A stretch of DNA of 64,000 nt from NCBI GenBank assembly GCA_039184865.1, contig JBCDAV010000021.1, forward strand, positions 22,773-86,772. Reading direction: 5' to 3'. Positions 37,140 through 46,316 of this stretch are shown here, piece by piece (position 1 is the stretch's first letter; each line of letters starts with the position of its first letter). This DNA comes from Thermohalobaculum sp039184865. Lineage in GTDB: Bacteria; Pseudomonadota; Alphaproteobacteria; Rhodobacterales; Rhodobacteraceae. A program made the translations under genes and the position numbers. Below the pieces are notes generated by a model. It was not told where the DNA came from. It searched no databases and worked only from the letters and a program-made list of their open reading frames with translations.

Positions 37140-37790
37140 CTAGCGTCCGCCCTCGACCATCCGGCGCTGGACATAGGCCTTCACGGCCTCGATCATCTCG
37201 TCCATCCCCTTCTCGAAGAAGTGGTTGGCCTCGGGCACCGTCTGGTGGGTGATCGTGATGCCCTTTTGCGCCTTGAGCTTGTCGGACAGCTTGACGACGT
37301 CATCCATCGGCACGATCCGGTCGGCGTCGCCATTGATGATCAGCCCCGAGGACGGGCAAGGTGCGAGAAAGCTGAAATCGTACATGTTCGCGGGCGGCGC
37401 GACCGAGATGAAGCCGTTGATCTCGGGCCGGCGCATCAGAAGCTGCATGCCGATCCAAGCGCCGAAGGAGAACCCCGCGACCCAGCAGGCGCGCGCGCTC
37501 TCATGCATCGATTGCAGATAGTCGAGCGCCGACGCCGCGTCGGAAAGTTCGCCGATCCCCTGGTCGAATTCGCCCTGACTGCGGCCGACACCGCGGAAGT
37601 TGAATCGCATCACGGTGAAGCCAAGCTCGCGGAACGCATAGTGCAGCCGATAGGTCACCGGATTGTTCATCGTGCCGCCGTATTGCGGGTGCGGATGAAG
37701 GATCAGCGCGATCGGTGCATCCTTCTCGTCTTCCGGGTGATAGCGGCCTTCCAGACGGCCTTCGGGACCGGGAAAATGGACTTCGGGCAT
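37140..37790 (-). CDS. alpha/beta hydrolase (COG2945-type)
   Basis: A 216-residue hydrolase. The nucleophile elbow is AGFSFGAWIG (Ser in G-x-S-x-G), the oxyanion region ALILHPHPQYGGTM, the acid DADRIVP and the histidine in ANHFFEKG. Short, without lid domain; the family covers dienelactone-like and acyl hydrolases with broad or unknown substrates. No signal peptide. It is divergent from iscR; the intergenic region holds the SUF promoter. Confidence 0.83.
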   Translation of the reverse strand: MPEVHFPGPEGRLEGRYHPEDEKDAPIALILHPHPQYGGTMNNPVTYRLHYAFRELGFTVMRFNFRGVGRSQGEFDQGIGELSDAASALDYLQSMHESARACWVAGFSFGAWIGMQLLMRRPEINGFISVAPPANMYDFSFLAPCPSSGLIINGDADRIVPMDDVVKLSDKLKAQKGITITHQTVPEANHFFEKGMDEMIEAVKAYVQRRMVEGGR

Positions 37791-37828
37791 GCGGCTTGAA
37801 TTCCTTCGGGCGGGTGTCCGTCGTTTGC

Positions 37829-37892
37829 TTGACTCGTCTGTCCAGGCAACCTAGAACAATTCTAATTCTAAACTGAGAACGCTCCCCGTTCT
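37829..37892 (+). promoter_or_regulatory. iscR/SUF promoter with three overlapping dyads (candidate IscR/iron operators)
   Basis: -35 TTGACT (37829-37834), exactly 17 bases, -10 TAGAAC (37852-37857). A perfect dyad TAGAA-CAA-TTCTA (37852-37864) covers the -10. A second inverted repeat TTCT...AGAA (37866-37879) and a third AGAACG-CTCCC-CGTTCT (37876-37892) follow at once. Repressor sites overlapping and downstream of the -10 fit autoregulation by IscR or an iron regulator; the actual protein is inferred. Confidence 0.65.
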
Positions 37893-37956
37893 AAGGTGGA
37901 CGGGAGGTAAACGTCCGGCGCGTCAAGGTCAATACTGTCGCGGGGGAGATTGGGCC

Positions 37957-38430
37957 ATGAAACTGAGCACCAAGGGCCGCTATGCCGTTACAGCGCTGAC
38001 GGACATCGCGCTGAATGGCGGGACCGCTCCCGTGAAGCTGGCGGAAATCTCGGAGCGCCAGGACATCAGCCTCGCCTATCTGGAACAGTTGTTCGTCAAG
38101 CTGCGCCGGGCGGGCCTCGTCGAATCGGTGCGGGGTCCGGGCGGTGGCTATCACCTTGCCAAAGCGCCCGACGATACGCGGATCTCGGACATCATGGCGG
38201 CCGTTGACGAGCGGTTGAATGCGCTCGGGAAATCGGCGAACGAGAGCGATGCGGAGGGTTCTCGCGAGGCATTTCTGACCCATGCGCTGTGGGAGCAACT
38301 TTCAGCACATGTCCACGTCTTTCTGAACCAGACCACCATAGCCGATGTCATCGCAGATCGCATGGTGCCCTGCCCGGCCGTGCCGGATTTCATCGGCGTC
38401 GTCGACGAGCCCGAGGCCATTCACCCGTGA
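37957..38430 (+). CDS. iscR: Rrf2-family regulator, IscR-like, single cysteine
   Basis: A 157-residue Rrf2 regulator: winged HTH (LSTKGRYAVTALTDIAL, then RGPGGGYHLAKAP for the wing) and a helical C-terminus. Enterobacterial IscR has three cysteines (around residues 92-104) for a 2Fe-2S cluster; that stretch here (GKSANESDAEGS) has none, and Cys139 in MVPCPAV is the only cysteine. This is the unusual single-Cys type described in Rhodobacter. It is first in the SUF operon and probably represses it when iron/clusters suffice. GGGGGAGA precedes ATG 37957. Confidence 0.88.
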   Translation: MKLSTKGRYAVTALTDIALNGGTAPVKLAEISERQDISLAYLEQLFVKLRRAGLVESVRGPGGGYHLAKAPDDTRISDIMAAVDERLNALGKSANESDAEGSREAFLTHALWEQLSAHVHVFLNQTTIADVIADRMVPCPAVPDFIGVVDEPEAIHP

Positions 38431-38524
38431 TAGCCGCCGAGGTTCACTTCTTGCCCTGCGCCGTCGGGCGCGCCAGCCGTTTCCGGGTTCGGTTGCTCGG
38501 TGCCCGCACCGGTGATGTCTGACG

Positions 38525-39751
38525 ATGACGGGGCTGGACGGAGACCGGGTTTATCTCGACTGGAATGCTACGGCGCCTCTGCGGCCCGAGGCGCGCCAGG
38601 CGATGCTCGAGGCGATGGACGCGGTCGGCAACCCGTCCTCGGTGCATGCCGAGGGACGTGCGGCCAAGTCGATTGTCGAACGGGCGCGCCGACAGGTGGC
38701 GGCGCTGGTCGGGTGCGAGCCGGACGAGGTGGTGTTCACGAGTGGGGCGACGGAAGCCATAGAACACGCACTCTCAAACTTTCATCTTCGTGAAATCTGG
38801 TTGAACAACGTCCACCCAGCTTTTGCCAACGGTCCTCCTGAGATTGTTCTCAAGCGCGATGACCTGCCATCGCACGTCATTATGCACAGTGGCATCGAAC
38901 ATGATGCCGTCGCCCGACATGAGGGTTACGCACGACGGGATTTGAAACTGTTCAAGACTGGGCAGATTGCTTGGGGACCATTCTTGGAGTTCGTATTTGA
39001 CGATGACGAAGCGCATGCGTTTGCCCTTCAGAGCGCGAACAGCGAAACCGGCGTCCTGCAAAACATTGAAAGGGCTCTGGAAAAGACGTCTGAGTGCAAG
39101 CAGTTCAAAGCCTTTTTCTCAGACACAGTACAGAGTGTCGGCAAGAGAGCGTTTTCGTTTGGCGACTCCAAACTTCACGGGGCGGCCATCTCATCGCACA
39201 AACTGGGCGGGCCAAAAGGGTCCGGGGCGTTGCTGTCGAAGGCTTCAAACTTCGAAGCATCGCTGATCCGTGGCGGCGGACAGGAACAGGGCCGCCGTTC
39301 CGGCACCGAAAACGTCATCGGAATCGCCGGCTTCGGAGCCGCCGCAGAGGCCGCTCGCCGCGATCTGGAAGCGGGTGTCTGGGACCGGGTCGAAAAACTT
39401 AGAAACATTCTAGAAAACACCCTTGTCGAAGCTGCGCCAGAAACCATCTTTTTTGGTAAGGAAAGCCCAAGGCTCCCCAACACCTCGTGTTTCGCGGTCC
39501 CCGGTTGGAAGGGCGAAACTCAGGTGATGCAGATGGACCTCGCCGGGTTCGCGATCAGCGCTGGATCGGCCTGCTCCAGCGGCAAGGTGAACAAGGCAAG
39601 CCGGGTCCTCCTGGCAATGGGCTTCGACGAGATAACGGCCTCGAGCGCGATCCGCGTATCGCTTGGCCCGACGACGACGGAGGCGGAGGTCCTGGCCTTC
39701 GCCGACGCATGGAAAGACGCGTACCGGCGCCGCAAGGCCCGGGCAGCATAA
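38525..39751 (+). CDS. iscS: cysteine desulfurase (IscS/NifS-type), mosaic base composition
   Basis: A 408-residue PLP enzyme that takes sulfur from cysteine for Fe-S assembly. The PLP lysine is Lys226 (AISSHKLGGPKGSGALL), the aspartate is in FFSDTVQSVGK, and the persulfide-forming Cys350 is in SAGSACSSGKV. The family normally has HTDAVQ; here His is replaced by Ser. Residues about 79-240 and 290-320 are encoded by clearly AT-richer DNA than the flanks (38525-38758 and from about 39500) and show unusual sequence (SNFHLREIWLNNVHPAF), as if a foreign segment replaced part of the gene. The frame is intact, so the enzyme may work. Confidence 0.8.
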   Translation: MTGLDGDRVYLDWNATAPLRPEARQAMLEAMDAVGNPSSVHAEGRAAKSIVERARRQVAALVGCEPDEVVFTSGATEAIEHALSNFHLREIWLNNVHPAFANGPPEIVLKRDDLPSHVIMHSGIEHDAVARHEGYARRDLKLFKTGQIAWGPFLEFVFDDDEAHAFALQSANSETGVLQNIERALEKTSECKQFKAFFSDTVQSVGKRAFSFGDSKLHGAAISSHKLGGPKGSGALLSKASNFEASLIRGGGQEQGRRSGTENVIGIAGFGAAAEAARRDLEAGVWDRVEKLRNILENTLVEAAPETIFFGKESPRLPNTSCFAVPGWKGETQVMQMDLAGFAISAGSACSSGKVNKASRVLLAMGFDEITASSAIRVSLGPTTTEAEVLAFADAWKDAYRRRKARAA

Positions 39752-39762
39752 CGGAGAGAGCG

Positions 39763-41283
<1,521 letters not shown>

Positions 41284-41395
41284 TGCGAACGATCTTCGCC
41301 GGACTTGGTCCGGCTGCGCGAGAATGGTTGCACGGCAACCTGACGGCTTCTTTCGGGGCTGTTGCCGGCGACCGGATCTGTCGGTGGAGCTTTAG

Positions 41396-41707
41396 ATGAT
41401 CGTCACCACCACCCCGTCGATCGAAGGTCAGGCGATCCAGACCTATCACGGCATCGCCGTCGGCGAGGCGATCCTGGGCGCGAACGTGATCCGCGACGTG
41501 TTCGCGGGCATTACCGACATCCTCGGCGGGCGCTCGAACGCCTACGAGGAGGAACTGGCCAAGGCCCGCAAGACCGCGCTGGATGAGATGCAGGAACGTG
41601 CAGAAGCTTTGGGCGCTAATGCCGTGGTCGGCGTCGATCTCGACTATGAGGTCATCAACAACATGCTGATGGTCTCGGCGTCGGGAACGGCGGTCACCGT
41701 CCAATGA
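41396..41707 (+). CDS. YbjQ/UPF0145 (DUF74) family protein
   Basis: A 103-residue protein of the YbjQ family: IVTTTPSIEGQAI, a central YHGIAVGEAILGANV and LGANAVVGVDLDYEVI, which form a pentameric beta-rich fold in known members. The function is unknown. It lies between sufB and sufC in the operon, 112 bases after sufB, and its stop overlaps the start of the next small gene. Confidence 0.85.
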   Translation: MIVTTTPSIEGQAIQTYHGIAVGEAILGANVIRDVFAGITDILGGRSNAYEEELAKARKTALDEMQERAEALGANAVVGVDLDYEVINNMLMVSASGTAVTVQ

Positions 41708-41883
41708 AGATGCGTGATCGTCTGATCTACGGCGCCGTCGTCGCGTTCGTCGTGTTCTTCCTGGGCGAGTATGTCTTCGGGGCCGGCACGTTGACGATCA
41801 ACATCGTCTTCGCTGTTGCCGTGGGGATCTTCGCGGTGATCGCGGTTTCGATCGCGGCAAAGGTCTCAAACAGGAACAAATAG
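41704..41883 (+). CDS. 59-residue two-helix membrane protein
   Basis: A small gene of 59 residues: a basic start (MKMRDRL) and two hydrophobic helices (YGAVVAFVVFFLGEYVFG, and INIVFAVAVGIFAVIAVSI), ending in a basic tail. Its ATG overlaps the YbjQ stop (ATGA), which supports real, coupled translation. No family recognised. It sits in the SUF operon. Confidence 0.6.
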   Translation: MKMRDRLIYGAVVAFVVFFLGEYVFGAGTLTINIVFAVAVGIFAVIAVSIAAKVSNRNK

Positions 41884-41993
41884 CTAAACGTGGCATTTGC
41901 CATAAACCGAATCGAAAGGAGTGTGACCGAGATCTTGATCCGATGACGGTGTGCGGGGCGGAGCCCCTCCGAGAACCAGAAAGGATCAGGATC

Positions 41994-42479
41994 ATGACGG
42001 AAGAAGCAGTGATTGTCGGCGGAGAGGTCAAGCGCGAAACGGTCTCGGACGAGATCAGCCGCGCAGTGCGCGATGCAAGCGCGCAGATCGACAAGATCGA
42101 CCGGGACCCGCTGATCCGGATGGCGCTCGCCAAGGTGACGATCCGCAGCTTCGCACAGCACATCGCCGCGACCTTCCCGGACGATCTGGAGGCGCTGGCA
42201 CAAGAGTTCGAGAGAATGGCGGACCTGATCCGCGACGGAGAAGACCTGCCGGATGACTTCCGGCGCGACATGGCCGCGGCAGTCGACGAGACCGTCGCCG
42301 AGGCCGATGGAGGAGAGACGGATGCTGAAGATCGAGAACCTGTCCGTGAAGCTCGAGGAGGAGGACAAGCAGATCCTCAACGGGCTGACACTGGAAGTTC
42401 CCGCCGGAAAAGTGCACGCCATAATGGGCCCCAACGGATCGGGAAAGAGCACACTGTCCTACGTGTTGGCGGGGCGTGA
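41994..42479 (+). CDS. unknown acidic helical protein, overlapping sufC
   Basis: A 161-residue protein: acidic, helical, without membrane segments. ATG 41994 with AAGGATC upstream is chosen; the frame to 41943 is less likely. The coding-looking part (to about residue 110, ATVDETVAEADGG-like) ends where sufC begins at 42322, but no stop occurs until 42479, giving a 158-base overlap in another frame. The last 50 residues (Arg/Gly-rich) look like read-out of sufC. A lost stop codon, or a frameshift near the end, is possible. Function unknown; genes of this kind sit between sufB and sufC in related operons. Confidence 0.5.
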   Translation: MTEEAVIVGGEVKRETVSDEISRAVRDASAQIDKIDRDPLIRMALAKVTIRSFAQHIAATFPDDLEALAQEFERMADLIRDGEDLPDDFRRDMAAAVDETVAEADGGETDAEDREPVREARGGGQADPQRADTGSSRRKSARHNGPQRIGKEHTVLRVGGA

Positions 42480-43077
42480 CGGCTACGAGGTCACCGACGG
42501 CACGGCAACGCTGAACGACGAGGATATCCTCGACATCGATCCCGAGGAGCGCGCGGCGAGCGGGCTCTTCCTGGCCTTCCAGTACCCGGTCGAGATCCCG
42601 GGTGTCGGCAACATGACCTTCCTGCGCACGGCGCTGAACGCACAGCGCAAGGCGCGCGGCGAGGACGAGATCTCGGCCCCCGAATTCCTCAAGCTCGTGC
42701 GCGCCAAGGCGAAGGGCCTGAACATCGACATGGACATGCTGAAGCGTCCTGTGAATGTCGGGTTCTCGGGCGGTGAGAAGAAGCGCAACGAGATCCTTCA
42801 GATGGCCGTGCTGGAGCCGTCGATGTGCATCCTCGACGAGACGGATTCGGGGCTCGATGTCGATGCGATGAAGCTGGTTGCGGACGGCGTGAACGCGCTG
42901 CGCTCAGACGATCGCGGCTTCCTCGTGATCACGCACTACCAGCGCCTGCTCGATCACATCAAACCGGACGTGGTGCACATTCTCGCGAACGGCCGGATCG
43001 TTCAGACCGGCGGACCCGAGCTCGCACTGCAGGTCGAGAACGACGGTTACGGCGACATCCTGAAGGACGTGGCATGA
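42322..43077 (+). CDS. sufC: Fe-S assembly ATPase SufC
   Basis: A 251-residue ABC-type ATPase that energises the SufBC2D scaffold. Walker A GPNGSGKST, ABC signature GFSGGEKKRNEI and Walker B with the extended acid CILDETDSGLDVDA are present. The start ATG 42322 has AGGAGAG upstream. The stop overlaps the start of sufD (ATGA), as usual. Confidence 0.96.
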   Translation: MLKIENLSVKLEEEDKQILNGLTLEVPAGKVHAIMGPNGSGKSTLSYVLAGRDGYEVTDGTATLNDEDILDIDPEERAASGLFLAFQYPVEIPGVGNMTFLRTALNAQRKARGEDEISAPEFLKLVRAKAKGLNIDMDMLKRPVNVGFSGGEKKRNEILQMAVLEPSMCILDETDSGLDVDAMKLVADGVNALRSDDRGFLVITHYQRLLDHIKPDVVHILANGRIVQTGGPELALQVENDGYGDILKDVA

Positions 43078-44342
43078 GCGCGCTCGCCGATCAGAAGCGG
43101 CTGGCGGCGGAGGCGCTGCTCTCGGCCCTGCCCGTTCCCATGGAGGAAGCCGCCTGGGCGCACGAGGTCCGGGCGAAGGCGCGGGCGCGTCTGCTCGATC
43201 AGGGTGCGCCGGTGCGCCGCGACGAATACTGGAAGTACACCAACCCGGCTAAGCTGAGCTCGCCGCTGGCGCTCGCCGAGCCGTCGGACGAGCAGCCCGC
43301 AGCGGCCGAGGCGTTCGGCGGACAGCCGCACGCGCGGTTCGTCAACGGCCGCCTCCGGCAGGATCTGTCGGCCATGCCGCACGTCGAAGGGTTGGCAGTT
43401 TCGAGCTTTGCCGAAGTCGTGAAGCAGGACATCTCCATCGCGCGCGAAGTGTTCGGCGTTCTGGAACATGCCGGGCAGGAAAAGGTCATGCGCCCGCTCG
43501 CGATCCTGAACACCGCGACGGCGACCGATGGTCTCGTGATCCAGGCGCACGGTGCGGCCGGACAGGTTCACATGCGTTCTGACCTGATCGGCGACGGTGC
43601 CAGCGTGCTGCGCCATCTGATCCGTGTCGAGGCAGGGGCAGAGTTGACCTTGCTGGAGAGCGGATCGGCCTCGAACACCGTGATCGAGGTGGACGTCGCC
43701 GAGGGCGGGATCTTCCACCATATCCGGGTTCAGAGCGGCGCGCGGACGCCATCGGCATCGCACATCTTCGCGCGGCTGCACACGGAGAGCCAGTTCAAGA
43801 CCTTCACGCTGAGCGCCGACGGCGAGATCACGCGCAACGAGGTCGTGCTCGATCTGGTCGGCGAGGAAGCGTCCGGACACATTGCGGGTGCGGTACTGGC
43901 GCAGGACCAGAGCCATGTCGACAACACGGTCTTCGTGACCCACTCGGCCGCGCATTGCGAGAGCCGTCAGGTGTTCAAATCCGTGCTCGCCGGGCGCGCA
44001 AAGTCGGTCTTCCAGGGCAAGATCTTCGTGCGCGACGGCGCTCAGAAGACCGATGGCTACCAGATCAGCCAGTCGGTTCTGCTGAACGACGGGGCAGAGT
44101 TCCTCGCCAAGCCGGAACTTGAGATCTACGCCGACGATGTCGCCTGCTCGCACGGGTCGACCACGGGCGCGCTCGATCCGACGGCGATGTTCTATCTGCG
44201 TTCGCGCGGGGTGCGGAAGGCGGACGCCGAGGCAATGCTGATCGCGGCTTTCGCGGACGAGGCCATTGCCGAGATCGCCGACGAGGACCTGGCCGATACC
44301 ATGCGCGCGGAAGTGGCGCGTTGGATGTCGAACCGAAGCTGA
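43074..44342 (+). CDS. sufD: Fe-S assembly protein SufD
   Basis: A 422-residue subunit of the SufBC2D scaffold with the SufB/D beta-helix: DEYWKYTNPAKLSS near the start and repeated strands ending in CSHGSTTGALDPTAMFYLRSRG, the family signature. It binds SufB and SufC to build clusters. It is translationally coupled to sufC (ATGA overlap). ATG 43074 is preferred over frames starting inside sufC. Confidence 0.95.
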   Translation: MSALADQKRLAAEALLSALPVPMEEAAWAHEVRAKARARLLDQGAPVRRDEYWKYTNPAKLSSPLALAEPSDEQPAAAEAFGGQPHARFVNGRLRQDLSAMPHVEGLAVSSFAEVVKQDISIAREVFGVLEHAGQEKVMRPLAILNTATATDGLVIQAHGAAGQVHMRSDLIGDGASVLRHLIRVEAGAELTLLESGSASNTVIEVDVAEGGIFHHIRVQSGARTPSASHIFARLHTESQFKTFTLSADGEITRNEVVLDLVGEEASGHIAGAVLAQDQSHVDNTVFVTHSAAHCESRQVFKSVLAGRAKSVFQGKIFVRDGAQKTDGYQISQSVLLNDGAEFLAKPELEIYADDVACSHGSTTGALDPTAMFYLRSRGVRKADAEAMLIAAFADEAIAEIADEDLADTMRAEVARWMSNRS

Positions 44343-44343
44343 G

Positions 44344-44931
44344 ATGTCCGCCGAGACCAAGCAAGGCGGCGGCCTGCTGGTTGCCGCGGCGCGCTTCTTC
44401 ATCAGTCCGCGCCAATCGGTCGAGGCCGTGATCGCCCGGCGGCCGTCCGAGGGGACGTTGCTGGCCATCGCGATGTTCGTGTCGCTCCTGCTGCTGATCC
44501 GGCAGAGCCTTGCCGTTTCCGCCAGCGACGCCTTCGTTGAGAACCGGGTCGAGGTCCTGACCGGGCACATCGTCTCGGCGCTGTTCTTCGTGCCGCTCGG
44601 CCTCTACATCTTCGCCTCGTTCGGGACGATGATCGCGCGCCTCTTCCGGGGCGACGGAAGCTGGTACGAAGGACGTGTCGCGCTGTTCTGGAGCAGCTTC
44701 ATCGCGGCACCGGTGCTGACCGCGATCGCCGTGCTGGAATTTCTCGTGCCCAATATTGGCCATACTCTGATGGTCCTTTTGGACAGTGCCGCGTTTATCC
44801 TGATCCTTTGGACGGTCGCTCAGGCGTTCGCAGGGGCTTTCGCGTTCACCCGGCCGTGGCTGGTGTTTATTGTAACTTGCTCTCCGGCACTGTTGGCCTA
44901 TGTCTCATATGGCGTGCTGGTGATGTTATGA
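44344..44931 (+). CDS. Yip1-like multi-pass membrane protein 1
   Basis: A 195-residue inner-membrane protein with about five helices and the start FFISPRQSVEAVI common to Yip1-domain proteins, then RVALFWSSFIAAPVLTAI. It follows sufD by one base and precedes two paralogues. Function unknown; Yip1 proteins are membrane scaffolds. It is co-transcribed with suf genes by position. Confidence 0.65.
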   Translation: MSAETKQGGGLLVAAARFFISPRQSVEAVIARRPSEGTLLAIAMFVSLLLLIRQSLAVSASDAFVENRVEVLTGHIVSALFFVPLGLYIFASFGTMIARLFRGDGSWYEGRVALFWSSFIAAPVLTAIAVLEFLVPNIGHTLMVLLDSAAFILILWTVAQAFAGAFAFTRPWLVFIVTCSPALLAYVSYGVLVML

Positions 44932-45000
44932 TCGCCACTAGGTTGCATTTTTCTCACATCGCGTTAACCGTGTATCTGCCAGACTGGGGGAGACGGCAGC

Positions 45001-45696
45001 TTGAACGCAGAGCAATCAGTGAATCCGGCATCGTCGCTGCTCGCGGAGCATTCGGCGCGCGAGCGAAAGCTCGATCTGGTGGCGGAAAACGAACGCGGCG
45101 TGGTCTTGTCGAGCCGGGTCGCAGACGCGTGGATGAACATGCGGGCGAGCACCCGGGCGCTGCTGGACGAGCACCCCTCGGAAGGCCGGCTGATCTTCTT
45201 CGTGCTGCTGTCGGACGTTATCTTCTTCCTGGCGCGGACGCTCTCGCTGGTCGTGGCACCTGCCGGTGCGGCCCAGAAGTTCCTGCCGATCGAGATCGGG
45301 CTCTGGCTGGTTCTGGTCTTCGTGCTCCGGACGGCGACGCTCTATCTGTTCTCGGGCGTCGTCTGCTTCGTCGGACGCAGGCTGGGCGGCACGGCCAACT
45401 GGCGGGAAACCCGCGCCGCGGTCTTCTGGGCTTCCCTTGTCGCGGCACCAGTGGGCGTTCTCGGCGCGCTGATCGGAGCCACCTTCGGCCGGTGGGCGAC
45501 TCAGTTTCCGATTCTCGCGAGCGATCCCTTCGTGATCGCGCCTCTCATCCTCGGACCGGTCGCCTTCGTCTGGTTCCTGTCTGCCGGCGTCGCGGAAGCG
45601 CACGGGGCAAAACGGACCTCGCCCGTTTTCATTGCCTTTTCCGTCGTGGCGTTCATTTTAGCCGTCGGAACGGTGGTTTTCGCAGCGAGGCTCTAA
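45001..45696 (+). CDS. Yip1-like multi-pass membrane protein 2
   Basis: A 231-residue membrane protein with five helices after an N-terminal cytoplasmic segment of about 60 residues (acidic/basic mix). The segment RAAVFWASLVAAPVGVLGAL corresponds to RVALFWSSFIAAPV in the preceding protein. The start is TTG 45001 with GGGGGAGA upstream. It is the second of three tandem paralogues. Confidence 0.62.
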   Translation: MNAEQSVNPASSLLAEHSARERKLDLVAENERGVVLSSRVADAWMNMRASTRALLDEHPSEGRLIFFVLLSDVIFFLARTLSLVVAPAGAAQKFLPIEIGLWLVLVFVLRTATLYLFSGVVCFVGRRLGGTANWRETRAAVFWASLVAAPVGVLGALIGATFGRWATQFPILASDPFVIAPLILGPVAFVWFLSAGVAEAHGAKRTSPVFIAFSVVAFILAVGTVVFAARL

Positions 45697-45700
45697 CTCC

Positions 45701-46288
45701 TTGATCCTGTCCTTTGGAAACTGGCTGGCGCAGGCTTACCTCGCGCCACGCTCCTCGGTGCGTACGTTGCTGGCCGGCGGGTACGGCTTCCGTGAAGCCA
45801 TGCTGATGCTCGTTCTCGGATACGTGCTCGGTGCCGCGGTCGGCACGCTGATGCTGGATGTGCCCGAAAACGCCACTGGCGGGGCTCTTGCGACGCATTT
45901 CTCGGGCATTGTCAGCCAAATCCTGGTGTTCTTCATCCTGTCGGGGCTGATCTTCTGGGTCGGCCGCGCTGCCGGAGGAGAGGGCTCGCTCGCCGGAGCG
46001 CAACTGGCGACCGCCTGGTTCGGCCTGGTGTCGACTGTGCTGGCGCCGCTGCTGGTGATCGCGATGCCGCGCCCGATCGTCGAAGAGGCGGTCGGCGAGC
46101 AGCCCGTCATCACGTTCGAGGGTGGGAACGGCACCCTGTTCTTCATTCTGGGTGCGCTCAGCCTCTGGCTGTTCTCGAGCGCTGTTGCGGAGGTTCACGG
46201 CTTTCGCAGCATCTGGAAGGTCGCCGGTGTGATCATTGCGATCCCGGCCTGTGTCATGCTGATTTTCGCGGGACTCGGTGGTGCCTGA
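45701..46288 (+). CDS. Yip1-like multi-pass membrane protein 3
   Basis: A 195-residue membrane protein with five helices: AMLMLVLGYVLGAAVGTLML, IVSQILVFFILSGLIFWVG, LATAWFGLVSTVLAPLLVIA, TLFFILGALSLWLFSSAV and VAGVIIAIPACVMLIFA. The middle helix corresponds to the W-x-x-x-APV helix of the two paralogues. The start is TTG 45701, five bases after the previous stop and without an obvious ribosome-binding site, so translational coupling is likely. Confidence 0.6.
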   Translation: MILSFGNWLAQAYLAPRSSVRTLLAGGYGFREAMLMLVLGYVLGAAVGTLMLDVPENATGGALATHFSGIVSQILVFFILSGLIFWVGRAAGGEGSLAGAQLATAWFGLVSTVLAPLLVIAMPRPIVEEAVGEQPVITFEGGNGTLFFILGALSLWLFSSAVAEVHGFRSIWKVAGVIIAIPACVMLIFAGLGGA

Positions 46289-46316
46289 CGCGTCTGCCGA
46301 TACCAGGAGGTTACCG

